This document shows, in pieces, positions 17,854 to 28,172 of a stretch of 46,565 nucleotides of DNA. The notes beneath the pieces were generated by a model. It saw only the letters and a list, made by a program, of their open reading frames with translations, ran no database searches and was not told the DNA's origin. Origin of the DNA: Flavobacterium sp. LC2016-23 (GTDB lineage Bacteria > Bacteroidota > Bacteroidia > Flavobacteriales > Flavobacteriaceae); contig NZ_WKKE01000032.1 of NCBI RefSeq assembly GCF_009674775.1, positions 1 through 46,565 of the forward strand. Direction: 5' to 3'. Within the stretch, counting starts at the first letter, position 1. Every line of letters begins with the position of its first letter. A program made the position numbers and the translations under genes.

Positions 17854-20800
17854 TGATTGTAATGGATCAAAATAGCATCATAAATTCACTTAACGAGGCA
17901 CTCGTTCCGAATCCCTGTCTGATAGACGGAAGGACCGAACAGGACTGGCTGTACTTTCTGACTGAATTTAGCAAGCTGATTAATTTTTATAACAATACCA
18001 ACACCATTGAGGGAAACTGGAATCCGTTTTTACTGAAGGACCCCGTTTTTCTGATGGCCGCGATCTCCGGAACCAATTACAAAGAACTGCATGGTGTTTA
18101 TAAAAACAGCCGTACCGAAATTCAGAACTTAATCAGTAAGGACACTCAGGGCTTTTTGAATTCCAAAGCACTCAATCAGTTATTTGATCATCTTACTGCT
18201 GTGTATAAAATCATCGAGCGCTGGACCCATTACATGCAAATCGGCAACGAAACGTACGATCTTAAAAATTATATTTTACACGAAGTTCAGACCAAACTAA
18301 GCATTGATTTCTGGGCGATTCAGTCCTTCCGACACTATTTATACACCTCCCCGTCTAAAGGAACCTTTATTGCCGGTGCCCCCTATCGCGATTTTGCTTC
18401 TTTTGATGTGCCTCTTTGGACTATCAATAAAGACAAAAGTCCGTTTTGGGAAATTTTTGGCTATGACTCTGAACAGACCATCCTGAAAGCACTGGACAGC
18501 ATGACCTCTTTTTGTCTGACGGTTTTAACCAAAATTGGCGATCGCCTGTTTAATTTTTTAGAAACGATCATTCATCATGCCAGCAATGAATTTAAAAAAT
18601 TAAGTCTTAAAAAAAGTAAATTCCCGGACACGACCCTGTTACGTTCTTTTGTAAACGTGCTGAAAGTGCAGCAGGAGCAGCTTAACGGAATTTCTCAAAA
18701 ACACCTTGATTTTTATTATACCGACATTTTAAAACAAAAAAAATTACCTGCCGTTGCAGATAGCGTGTTTTTATGTGCTGCACTGGCAAAAAACAATTCC
18801 GTATTTGATTTACCGGCCGGCGCCTTGTTTAATGGCGAGGTTGATGCGGAAAAGAACCCTGTTTTATTTGCTTCACTCAAAGACGTAACGCTGAATCCGG
18901 CCGTTATAAAAAGTGTGCAGACACTCTCCTATCAGGGAGCACCCAATGTTTTGTCGTATAACGTACAAACTATTGCGAAACCGTCAGCTGTTCAGCAGGA
19001 TGACAGCGGCAAAACGATCAGCTGGGCCACTTTTGGTGATACGACTCCTCCGGTGCTTCCGTCAGCCACCGGAATTGCTTTTGCCTCGCCGATGTTATTG
19101 TTGCGGGAAGGCCAGAGAAACATCACGCTCACGCTCGAATTTGATTCGGCAATTAATTTAGCTGAATTTCAGGGAGCAGGCTATTTTCTGAGTACCCAAA
19201 ACAGCTGGCTGGAAGTCCCTTTACTGCCGTCGGCCTTTCAGTTAAGCACTACTCCGTCGGCTAACAGTCTGATCATCACGATTACCCTGGATCCTGCCCA
19301 GCCTGCCATTGAGCCCTTTCTTATTCATCCGGACGGATTGCAGACGAGCTGGCCCATGCTTAAAATTTTATTCCAGACCATTTCCAGCCCCGGTGCCCCT
19401 CCCAAAATACTTGCGATCACGATCGCTTTGGACATCACAGGCGTGAAAACGTTTCAATTGTATAATGATTTTGGAGAATTGAATACCAAAAATCCCTTCC
19501 CTCCTTTTGGGCCGGTTCCGTTATTCAATTCTAATTTTATAATTGGGAACAATGAAATCTTCAGCAAACCTCTTGACAGTTTCATCATAAGTATTGACTG
19601 GGATAAGATTCCATCTGATTTCCAGACGTATTATGCTGCCTACAACAATTATATCGCCTATCCGGACGGATCAATACCAGTGACCAAACCTAAAGTTAGT
19701 TTGGCCAGACTGCTAAACAGAACAACAGATACGCCGCCGCCGCCTCTTCCGGGTCCCTTTAATAATGCTTCTTTTACTGCCGATTTTAACATCCTGCAGG
19801 AAAAAACATGGAACGGTCTTAAAATGATTAAAACCAGTAAACCTGCCGTTCCCCCTGTTGTATCCGAAACCGAACCTGTTTTCGTTCCGGCACAGGAATT
19901 TGTAACACCACTTTATTTATTTGATTCTGCAGCGGGAGATCCGAATGTGCCTTTCAACAGTACCTGCAGCAGTTATTACGCGTACAATGATTCCGCTATT
20001 GCGACTTCAGATGCAGCGAAAGACACTACGACTAAAACACTGCAAGCGGATCCGTATATTCAGCTCCAGCCTTTCAAATTTACCGGGGCCAGTTCCTCCG
20101 GATATATAAAAATAGCTTTGTCCGGAAATCAATATGGCTTTGGTTCCGAAATATACCCGAATGTCGTAGCGAATATTGCTTTGCAAAACGGCAATCTTTT
20201 TAATAAATCAAAAGGAGACCCGATTTCAAAATTTGTAGTATCCGCCAACCTGCCCTTTGCACCCAAAATCAAAACGTTTTCGGCCAGTTACAAGGCAAGT
20301 GTAACCTATAAACTGGATGGTACTGCCGGAGATTATCCGCTTCAGTATTTTGTTTATACTCCTTTTAAAAATTACCAGCTGTTTGACAGCACCGATACGG
20401 ATGCCACAGTATACAATACCGCTATTGTCGGTGCTCCGCAAACCGACCTGACGGCCGGTTTTCCGGTTTATCCGTCCTTTAAGTATTCAGGAGCCTTATT
20501 CCTGGAGCTGGAGCAGTTAATCTGCAACAGTTCTTTAAATTTATATTTTGAACTGGCCCGAAATGCCACAACGATTACGCCCGGTGACAGTGTTTCGTAT
20601 TTCTGTTTAAACCATTCCGGATGGAAAGAAATAAAACCTTTATCCGATCAGACCAATCAGTTTAAATCTTCCGGTATTATAGAACTGCCTGTTCCGGCGG
20701 ACTGCAATAATAACGGCGCTTTTATGCCCGGCAGCAATAACTGGCTTTCCATTGTGGTGAACGGTGCACTCAATACCTATTCCAATACTGTTTTTTTGCA

Positions 20801-21602
20801 AACCAACGGATTTATGGCACAGCGAACCGGAACAGCATTCCTGACCGATACGCAAACGCCGCAAATCAACAGTAACACAATTACCAAACCGCAAACGGCC
20901 ATTCCGCAGCTGGCAACCATAGTGCAGCCTTTTGCTTCGTTTGGCGGAAAAGCCGCAGAAAACACAACCAATAAAAATCAGAGAGTCAGCAATAGCATTA
21001 AAACCAAAAAAAGAGCCGTTAGCCCTGCCGATTATTATACGCTGATCGCTGAAAAATTCGATACGGTTTATTTTTCCAAAGTGGTTTCAAAAAAATCAGA
21101 CAGCAGTACGACTGTGTACGTGGTCAGAAGAATTACAGACGAAAGTGATACCGGTGCTTATCTTCCTCTGGTAACGAATGGTCTGGAAAACGAAATACAA
21201 AAATTCCTAAAGGACAATACCTCTCCTTTTGCCTGCCTCAGTGTTTCCAATTTTAACCCGGAATATGTTTGCATTTCGGCTAAAATAGGACTAAAAAGCG
21301 GCTATCAGGAAGCACTACTTTACAATACGGTAAACCTTGCGCTAAAAAACTATTTATCGCCGTGGATCACTGCTTATCCGGCTCAGATCGAAATAGGTCA
21401 CCCTCTTATTGACGCCAAAATCAATACGTTCCTCTGCACCATTGAAGGTGTAGCCACCGTAGAGGCCATTTCTTTTTCAAGCTATACGATTCATCCGGTA
21501 ACCGGAATAAAAACAACCCTGAAAAGTGCCAAAACACGGCTGCAGTCCTACGGACCGACAACTCTTTTGGTTTCAGCAGACCAGCATAACATTACATTTT
21601 AA
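17853..21602 (+). CDS. Large baseplate J/gp6-like wedge protein (Pvc11-like)
   Basis: At 1249 residues it has a helical N-terminal third, a beta-rich centre with extended Pro-rich loops, and a C-terminal J-like domain. The latter includes PADYYTLIAEKFDTVYFSKVV, VYVVRRITDESDTGAYLPLVTNGLENEIQKFL and FNPEYVCISAKIGLKSGYQEALLYNTVNLALKNYL. This is the structural wedge holding the spike in the extended particle and opening on contraction. It follows gp25 with a TAATG overlap and is 5 bases before the Pvc12-like gene. ATG at 17853 or 17862 could be the start. It is longer than the phage relatives, as usual for eCIS. Confidence 0.85.
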   Translation: MIVMDQNSIINSLNEALVPNPCLIDGRTEQDWLYFLTEFSKLINFYNNTNTIEGNWNPFLLKDPVFLMAAISGTNYKELHGVYKNSRTEIQNLISKDTQGFLNSKALNQLFDHLTAVYKIIERWTHYMQIGNETYDLKNYILHEVQTKLSIDFWAIQSFRHYLYTSPSKGTFIAGAPYRDFASFDVPLWTINKDKSPFWEIFGYDSEQTILKALDSMTSFCLTVLTKIGDRLFNFLETIIHHASNEFKKLSLKKSKFPDTTLLRSFVNVLKVQQEQLNGISQKHLDFYYTDILKQKKLPAVADSVFLCAALAKNNSVFDLPAGALFNGEVDAEKNPVLFASLKDVTLNPAVIKSVQTLSYQGAPNVLSYNVQTIAKPSAVQQDDSGKTISWATFGDTTPPVLPSATGIAFASPMLLLREGQRNITLTLEFDSAINLAEFQGAGYFLSTQNSWLEVPLLPSAFQLSTTPSANSLIITITLDPAQPAIEPFLIHPDGLQTSWPMLKILFQTISSPGAPPKILAITIALDITGVKTFQLYNDFGELNTKNPFPPFGPVPLFNSNFIIGNNEIFSKPLDSFIISIDWDKIPSDFQTYYAAYNNYIAYPDGSIPVTKPKVSLARLLNRTTDTPPPPLPGPFNNASFTADFNILQEKTWNGLKMIKTSKPAVPPVVSETEPVFVPAQEFVTPLYLFDSAAGDPNVPFNSTCSSYYAYNDSAIATSDAAKDTTTKTLQADPYIQLQPFKFTGASSSGYIKIALSGNQYGFGSEIYPNVVANIALQNGNLFNKSKGDPISKFVVSANLPFAPKIKTFSASYKASVTYKLDGTAGDYPLQYFVYTPFKNYQLFDSTDTDATVYNTAIVGAPQTDLTAGFPVYPSFKYSGALFLELEQLICNSSLNLYFELARNATTITPGDSVSYFCLNHSGWKEIKPLSDQTNQFKSSGIIELPVPADCNNNGAFMPGSNNWLSIVVNGALNTYSNTVFLQTNGFMAQRTGTAFLTDTQTPQINSNTITKPQTAIPQLATIVQPFASFGGKAAENTTNKNQRVSNSIKTKKRAVSPADYYTLIAEKFDTVYFSKVVSKKSDSSTTVYVVRRITDESDTGAYLPLVTNGLENEIQKFLKDNTSPFACLSVSNFNPEYVCISAKIGLKSGYQEALLYNTVNLALKNYLSPWITAYPAQIEIGHPLIDAKINTFLCTIEGVATVEAISFSSYTIHPVTGIKTTLKSAKTRLQSYGPTTLLVSADQHNITF

Positions 21603-21607
21603 ATCAG

Positions 21608-24379
21608 ATGGATACCGCTAATCATATCACCAAAAAACAGCTTCCTGCTTCCCAGGATTTTACTTTCCTGAAGGGAGAGGCGATTGATTATGTGCAAAAA
21701 CACATCGGAAGTGAATGGACCAACTTTAATCCGAGTGATCCCGGAATGACCATTTTGGACCAGTTTTGCTATGCGCTGACCGAATTGGGCTATTGTACCG
21801 ATTTTAGCATCGCGGATATCCTGACTGATGCTAATGGAAAAATGGAAATGGAAAACCAGTTTTATGACCCTTCCGAAATCCTGACTACAGCCCCCTACAC
21901 AATCGATGATTATAAAAAATACCTGATTGATGGCATAGCAGAGGCAGACAACGTAACCATCGTTTGCTATAACACTAATGTTTTTCCTTTTAACAAAGTC
22001 TACCAGGTTTATCTCTATCTAAATCCAGAGATTACGGACGAAATTCAAATTTCAGGTCTTTGTAAATCGGCCTTTTACCTGCTGAATCAAAGCCGCAATT
22101 TAGGCGAGCTTTTCAATATGCCAATGGCTTTACTTCCGGTAGCCTGCTGGATGGACACTAAAATAGTGCTTGAAAAAGATACGGATCCGTATACTGTTTT
22201 ACTGGAATTGCAAAACAATATCCGCTCGTATGTATTTTCAAAAATAACGCAGGCGGGTTACGATACTCTAAAAGAAAAGGGATACACTGCCGAAGAAATC
22301 TATGACGGACCGAAATTGGTAAACGGCTGGATTGTAACAGAATCCCTGACCGATAAAAAAGATACGGTACAAGGTATTGATTTAGTACCCGTTATAGCGT
22401 CTACCCCCGGGGTTGCCTCAGTATCCGGCGTGCAGCTGTATCAGAACCAGATCCCCGTTCCGGTGCTTCAGTCCAAGATCAATGAAATACTGGTTATTGA
22501 CGTACTGGCTTCTTTTGAAAATAAAAAACTGATCGTAAATGCAAACGGAAAAGATTTGCCGGCCGATACTTTCGGGCCGCTACAAATCAGGATGGATAAT
22601 TTTAATGAAACAACCGCTTTCATCAACAATAAGACCAGTTCAAAAGCACCCAAAAGCAGCTTTAGGGACATCAATACCTATTATTCCATTCAAAATACTT
22701 TCCCGCAGCAATACGGAATTGGGGATGATACTTTAGAAGACGCTTCACTGCCTGTTCAGGTGGCACAATCGCGTCAGCTCAAAGGATATCTCACGTTGTT
22801 TGATCAGATACTGGCCAACCAGTTTTCGCAACTGGCGAATGTTTCCAAACTGTTTTCTTTTAAAAATGCCCTTTGCGGTGCCCCTTCCGATGAAGAAAAT
22901 TTTTATGCCGTAAAAGACAAATACGAGCAAAAACATCTCGAATATCCGGTACCCTATAAAACGTTTGCACCAAGCTATTTTTATCAGTCCCTGTACAACG
23001 TGCCTCATATTAAGCCTTTGCTAAAGGATAATAATGCCTTTAATTACAGTTACGGCAATGAAACTCCGGCGGAGTTATTGGAAAAAAGCTGGTTCGACTA
23101 CCAGCAGGATCCTTACAATCCGTATATTTTTGGCTTAATGAAAATCATGGAAGAGGAAAAAACAAACCTCGACCGAAGAAATAATCTTCTGGACCATCTT
23201 CTGGCCAGACACGGTGAAGCGCCAAAGGTAATCGATGCCATTATTCAGGATACCGTTTATACCGGTGACAAAAGAAAAGACCAGATCATCTTAAAGAGTC
23301 TCTATTTGCAAAATCTTGGGCTGCTGTCGTACAACAGACAAAAGGCCTACAACTATATTGGGGCGAAAAAAATAGCCAATGAAGTCGATGGAAATCTGGA
23401 CGTAAATCTGCCGAAAATTAGTGCTAATGAATTTGGTTTTAGCAACGAACATACCACCGATTTCTTATTCAAAACAGAGCAAATCAATGCAAAGGAAAAA
23501 CTGCACCAACAGGATTTCAATAATTTTTCGGGATTAGAACTCAAGCTGAATTTATTGTTCGGGCTTAAAAACATTTATAAAAATTTCATCTCGGCCCGAC
23601 TGGACAGTCAAAAGAGCCCTATTGAAAATTTATTGCATACCACGTTTTACAGAACCATCCAGAAAGCTTCGTGGTTTACCACCAACCGACACGGCAGTCT
23701 GCTGCTGGAAACCGTTTTGCTTTTGAATCCATTGAAATTTAATCTCGAAATCATAAAACCCAATCCGGTAAATGAAGCGTATTACACGATAGACAACATC
23801 AGTTTTGAAACCGTTACCAACCTGAATTATGTTTTAAACGCCACCACCGAAGCCGAACTGGATTCGCAACTGCAAAAAGGTTACCTGCTGTTTTCCGGAA
23901 CCCAATATCCGTTTACGGCAGGCAACAGGGCCACAGACGGCCAGAATGATTTTATAAAAGCGGCCGATTCCAATTATTCGTTCCGCATCACAGTTGCTTC
24001 CGGCAATGAAAAAATAGCCCTTGACGCTAAAGTTTTTAAGAAGAGTCTCTTGTTACTGTTCCCGGACTTTATTCCGTCACTGCAAACCCCGGAATTCAGG
24101 AAAAGATTAAAACAGTTTCTTACCCTGAACCTTCCTTTTAATGTGAGTTATGAATGTCTTTTTGTAAGCATTCAGGAATTAGAAACTTTTATTCCGGATT
24201 ATATGTACTGGTATGAAAGTCTGCGCTACAAAGACGAATTACTTCCGCTGCAAACAGCTTCGGGAGATGCATACAGAACCAATACAGCGCCGTCCGTAAC
24301 CCTGAATCCGGTTACGTCTGCCCTAAACCTGATCGGTAGTTTAACCTCAATTTTAGCCACAAGAAATGGAACAAATTAA
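21608..24379 (+). CDS. Second large baseplate protein (Pvc12-like)
   Basis: This 923-residue protein starts with a wedge-type segment (FNPSDPGMTILDQFCYALTELGYCTDF) typical of the Pvc11/Pvc12 pair, followed by YTIDDYKKYLIDGI. The middle holds helical and beta regions (SRQLKGYLTLFDQILANQF, RRNNLLDHLLARHGEAP). The C-terminal part is beta-rich. It pairs with the preceding wedge protein to build the baseplate ring. The last 14 bases overlap the tape measure gene. No receptor-binding fibre domain is evident here or in the next genes. Confidence 0.82.
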   Translation: MDTANHITKKQLPASQDFTFLKGEAIDYVQKHIGSEWTNFNPSDPGMTILDQFCYALTELGYCTDFSIADILTDANGKMEMENQFYDPSEILTTAPYTIDDYKKYLIDGIAEADNVTIVCYNTNVFPFNKVYQVYLYLNPEITDEIQISGLCKSAFYLLNQSRNLGELFNMPMALLPVACWMDTKIVLEKDTDPYTVLLELQNNIRSYVFSKITQAGYDTLKEKGYTAEEIYDGPKLVNGWIVTESLTDKKDTVQGIDLVPVIASTPGVASVSGVQLYQNQIPVPVLQSKINEILVIDVLASFENKKLIVNANGKDLPADTFGPLQIRMDNFNETTAFINNKTSSKAPKSSFRDINTYYSIQNTFPQQYGIGDDTLEDASLPVQVAQSRQLKGYLTLFDQILANQFSQLANVSKLFSFKNALCGAPSDEENFYAVKDKYEQKHLEYPVPYKTFAPSYFYQSLYNVPHIKPLLKDNNAFNYSYGNETPAELLEKSWFDYQQDPYNPYIFGLMKIMEEEKTNLDRRNNLLDHLLARHGEAPKVIDAIIQDTVYTGDKRKDQIILKSLYLQNLGLLSYNRQKAYNYIGAKKIANEVDGNLDVNLPKISANEFGFSNEHTTDFLFKTEQINAKEKLHQQDFNNFSGLELKLNLLFGLKNIYKNFISARLDSQKSPIENLLHTTFYRTIQKASWFTTNRHGSLLLETVLLLNPLKFNLEIIKPNPVNEAYYTIDNISFETVTNLNYVLNATTEAELDSQLQKGYLLFSGTQYPFTAGNRATDGQNDFIKAADSNYSFRITVASGNEKIALDAKVFKKSLLLLFPDFIPSLQTPEFRKRLKQFLTLNLPFNVSYECLFVSIQELETFIPDYMYWYESLRYKDELLPLQTASGDAYRTNTAPSVTLNPVTSALNLIGSLTSILATRNGTN

Positions 24380-27300
24380 CAGCCATATGGTATCAAGTCT
24401 AAAGTGGGACACTACTTTTGATACCCGCGAAGAGGGATACCGCCTTCAGGAACGTTTGAGTACCTGGAGCAAGATCGCTTTGCCGGGAGAGGTTGCCGGC
24501 GTATTCAATGAACTTTGCCCGCCGGAACAAAGCTGGAGAATCCAGTCGCTGGAACTGGATCTGGGCGTTTGTGATTACAGCGATCTGGAATTTGATCTGG
24601 GCGTTAAAATCCGCAGCCTCCTGCGCGAGAAAATCGCCGAACTGATTATCAATCAGAACAATCAGAAACAAAACCTGATTGCGGTATACAACAAAGAAAA
24701 ATCGATGCTGGAGAACCTTACTGTTTTTTTACTGAAAGGTTATCTGCCGTGGAATTTTCAAAATAAGGAAGGCTCCGTAAATCAGATTATGGCCGAACTG
24801 CTCCAGACCAATTTAGCGGAAATTATTACCATTATCAAACAAACCGGACTGACCCACGAGGAAGTCAGAAAAAGAATTTCATGGCAGTTTGACGCCAAAA
24901 ATGTCAACAAAATAATCGCGGCACTTGAGCCTAATAACAGCGGTTCTATTATCGAATTTTCTTCGGTGATGACGAATCTTCAGGTCAAAGAAACGATCAT
25001 TCAGACCAGCACAGCCAGTTTCAAAAAGAACCTTTATTTCTTTATTCTGAACTTTTTGCTGCTGGAACGCGGTACGCTTTTTAATAAAATCGCCTTTATG
25101 AAAAGCAGTATTCTGCAAATGGCGAATCATTATAATATTTCCTATCCGGAGCTTATTTTATTAATTGAAAATACAATCCTTAAGCTGTCGGATAAAACGA
25201 CGCAGCACAACGATTTTATATTCTCCCTAAAAACACTGACACAGGAATACGAAACACAAAAAAAATCGCCTTACACAGCTGAAAAAAGCATTGATTACTG
25301 GATGCTTTTGGAGCAATTACTGAAGGATCAGAAACTCCGAAAAACGAAAACAGCAAAAGAAAATCTGAACGAACTGATCGTGGCACTCCACCATCAGAAC
25401 AGCGGCAAATTCGGCACTATTCTAAAAAGGGTTTTGAATACGGAAGAGGTACTGGCTGCAGTCATTGGTGATTTAGAGGAAACGGCTTTAAAGGTCCTGT
25501 TTTCGAAATTCGATACCAGTTCCTCTTCACTGAACAGGGATACGCTGCTTTATCTGAACCGTTTAAGCATCACGCTGAAGCTCAAAACAAAAAGTACCGT
25601 CTTATGGCAAATTGGAATTGCTTTTATGATCCGGAATAAAAATACCGATGCTAAGGCCTTTCTGCTGCATTGCATAAAAGAATTAAGCAAAAAGAACCAT
25701 CTCGATGCCGAACAATTGCTGGAAGCCTTTACCACGGCCCAAATTCCGGAGTCTTTAAAAACTGCGCAGTCAGCCTTAATTTATAACCAGCTGAGTGCGG
25801 TATATTTTAGCGAAACTGGCCGTAATAATTCGAATTATCCTGCTCTGCATTTCAGGAATTTAATGTCGAAACTGGAAGTGCAGCTGCAAAAAAAATCGAC
25901 TAAAAACGAAGTTTTTGCCGACCTGCAAAATGCCCTGATTAAAACGATTTCCCTGCATCCAAAAATGGCTTTTGAAGTGATGCTGTCTTATGGAAATAAT
26001 GCTTTTATCAAAAAAATACTTCCGTTGGTGCTGAACCGCGAAGTATTGCAGTTACTGGTTAAAAAAAGCCGTTACAAAAAAACAGAACTGGTACAAGCGA
26101 TACAAATCGTCTATGAAATTTTAAATGCAAAAGAAAAATATGACTTTCCCGAAGAGCTTCTTACCGAAGATTTGTTGCTGTTAAGCATTCAGGAAATCCT
26201 GCTGCATCCCGAACATAATTTGTCTGTGTTTCTGGAAACGGTTCTTATAGCATTAACTAAAAAAGTGACCAACACGAAACGTAAGGATTACTTTCAGTTT
26301 ATCACTAAACTATTGCAGTCCAGAAGAGTTAAATCATTTGGAATTACGACTAAAAGAAGCTTTCTGAATCAATTAAAAAGCAACAGCGCCATTGATATTG
26401 TTACGCTTGCCCTGCTGATTCAGAGCAGCTCGCCGGAAGCCCAATCGGAACTATCGAATCTATTGGTTTCCCATTTTGAGGATGCGAAATTTAGTTTGCT
26501 TCGAAAACACAACAAAAAACAGGGCCAGGACCTCATTTCATATTTTTTAAAGAACGGAATATTCCTGAAAAATAACTGGATCGAAAACGGGACTGTGGTA
26601 ATCATCAGTCAAACGCAATACGTTTCCAAAAATGAAATCCGTGCTGAGCTGAATGAGTTATTCTGGCAAACCCTTCTGAACTATACCGCTTATAAAGGAA
26701 ATGAAGTGCTGTTTGAAAAAATGCTGCAAAAAGCCTTTACGGTCTATTTGAAAAAAGTGATTGCTTCTTCAAAAAGTGTGTCGAAAAACAATACGAAAAC
26801 AATGGATACAACAGCTTACACAACAACCACTGAAGGCGCTTATTTCGAAAAAAATAGCGACGCTGCTCTTCCTGAAAATGATTTGCTTCAGGACGGGAAT
26901 ATATTCGAAAAAACATTCAAGTCTTCGGGAAAAATCATGCTGTTCAACGGACAAAAACGAAGCGAAAAAGAAAAATACGACTGGTGTTTACAAGTCATTG
27001 TCCATAGAGAAATGCCAACGGGTTTTGCGATTTCCGGAACAATTGAGATTAAAGATATATTGAATGAAATTATAGCCGGAGCACCCGGAATATTCTTTAA
27101 AATAATTAAAAAAGAGTTCCTTTCCGAAGCACAAACCGACTGGCTCAGCCGAAATATTAGTTTCGGTACTTTATGTGAAGCTGTGAGCCAATTAGACAAA
27201 AACAAAGAATCGTACCTGAAAATACTGGAGAAATTTTACCATGTCCTTGGGGCTATTACCATCCGCGGAATTGCGGCAAAAGACCTGCAAAGCCTTTTGT

Positions 27301-28091
27301 TGCGAAAACTGCTGGGAGCTGCAGCCCATGACAACTGGCGTATCATTTCTATTGATAAAATCTGGAACGAACTGATCTGGGAAGTGGTGACTAAAAAAGG
27401 AATTACCAAAAAAAGCTTCCTGACCGATATTGAAAAACAGCTGTATCAGTTTCCACCCTCCCTGCAGCTTAGTTTCAGGGAAGTTATACAGACCGAAAAA
27501 CAAATCGTTCAGACGGTACAAAAAACAGCGTCACTTTCAAAGATGGAAAAACTGAAAGTACCCCAACAGCCAAAAGCACCGATAAAGGAAGGGATTACCG
27601 TCCGAAATGCCGGAATCGTACTTCTGAATGATTATGTCGTGATGCTTTTTGAACGCCTTGGATTAGTCGAGGATAACAAATTTACCACTATCGAAAATCA
27701 GATTAGTGCTGCCCAGTATTTGCAGTATGTGGTTACCGGATTAACCCAAACGGAAGAAACCTATCTGCCGCTCAATAAGGTCTTATGCGGTTTATCACTG
27801 CTGCATACTATTCCTGATGAAATCGAAATTTCTGAAGCCCATAAAAACTTAATAGACGGCCTGATACAGGCAGCCATTTCCTACTGGGATGCTATTGGGG
27901 AATGTTCCGTAAGCGGTTTCAGGGGCAACTGGCTCGTACGCGAAGGCACTTTATTTGAAAGGGAAGACCGCTGGGAACTGACAGTCGACAAGAAACCCTA
28001 CGATGTCCTGATCAACAAGTCTCCGTTTGCCTTTTCGATCATGAAATACCCCTGGATGGACAAGCCCCTTCATGTGAACTGGCCGTACTAA
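24366..28091 (+). CDS. Contractile injection system tape measure protein (Pvc14-like)
   Basis: This 1241-residue protein has the conserved N-terminal region of Bacteroidota CIS tape measure proteins (INSHMVSSLKWDTTFD, LPGEVAGVFNELCPPEQSW, IQSLELDLGVCDYSDLEFDLG). A very long helical body with Lys/Leu/Glu-rich segments follows. The conserved C-terminus has VRNAGIVLLNDYVVMLFERLGL, GLSLLHTIPDEIEI and FRGNWLVREGTLFERED. Tape measures set tube length and fill the lumen before cargo loading, so 1241 residues imply a fairly long particle. There is no transmembrane pair of the phage type. Confidence 0.85.
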   Translation: MEQINSHMVSSLKWDTTFDTREEGYRLQERLSTWSKIALPGEVAGVFNELCPPEQSWRIQSLELDLGVCDYSDLEFDLGVKIRSLLREKIAELIINQNNQKQNLIAVYNKEKSMLENLTVFLLKGYLPWNFQNKEGSVNQIMAELLQTNLAEIITIIKQTGLTHEEVRKRISWQFDAKNVNKIIAALEPNNSGSIIEFSSVMTNLQVKETIIQTSTASFKKNLYFFILNFLLLERGTLFNKIAFMKSSILQMANHYNISYPELILLIENTILKLSDKTTQHNDFIFSLKTLTQEYETQKKSPYTAEKSIDYWMLLEQLLKDQKLRKTKTAKENLNELIVALHHQNSGKFGTILKRVLNTEEVLAAVIGDLEETALKVLFSKFDTSSSSLNRDTLLYLNRLSITLKLKTKSTVLWQIGIAFMIRNKNTDAKAFLLHCIKELSKKNHLDAEQLLEAFTTAQIPESLKTAQSALIYNQLSAVYFSETGRNNSNYPALHFRNLMSKLEVQLQKKSTKNEVFADLQNALIKTISLHPKMAFEVMLSYGNNAFIKKILPLVLNREVLQLLVKKSRYKKTELVQAIQIVYEILNAKEKYDFPEELLTEDLLLLSIQEILLHPEHNLSVFLETVLIALTKKVTNTKRKDYFQFITKLLQSRRVKSFGITTKRSFLNQLKSNSAIDIVTLALLIQSSSPEAQSELSNLLVSHFEDAKFSLLRKHNKKQGQDLISYFLKNGIFLKNNWIENGTVVIISQTQYVSKNEIRAELNELFWQTLLNYTAYKGNEVLFEKMLQKAFTVYLKKVIASSKSVSKNNTKTMDTTAYTTTTEGAYFEKNSDAALPENDLLQDGNIFEKTFKSSGKIMLFNGQKRSEKEKYDWCLQVIVHREMPTGFAISGTIEIKDILNEIIAGAPGIFFKIIKKEFLSEAQTDWLSRNISFGTLCEAVSQLDKNKESYLKILEKFYHVLGAITIRGIAAKDLQSLLLRKLLGAAAHDNWRIISIDKIWNELIWEVVTKKGITKKSFLTDIEKQLYQFPPSLQLSFREVIQTEKQIVQTVQKTASLSKMEKLKVPQQPKAPIKEGITVRNAGIVLLNDYVVMLFERLGLVEDNKFTTIENQISAAQYLQYVVTGLTQTEETYLPLNKVLCGLSLLHTIPDEIEISEAHKNLIDGLIQAAISYWDAIGECSVSGFRGNWLVREGTLFEREDRWELTVDKKPYDVLINKSPFAFSIMKYPWMDKPLHVNWPY

Positions 28092-28172
28092 GCCAGTATG
28101 AATTTAAAAATGAAAAATTACCATAATAAACCGAACCTTGAAAATAAAAATTAATCAACTAAAAAAACAATT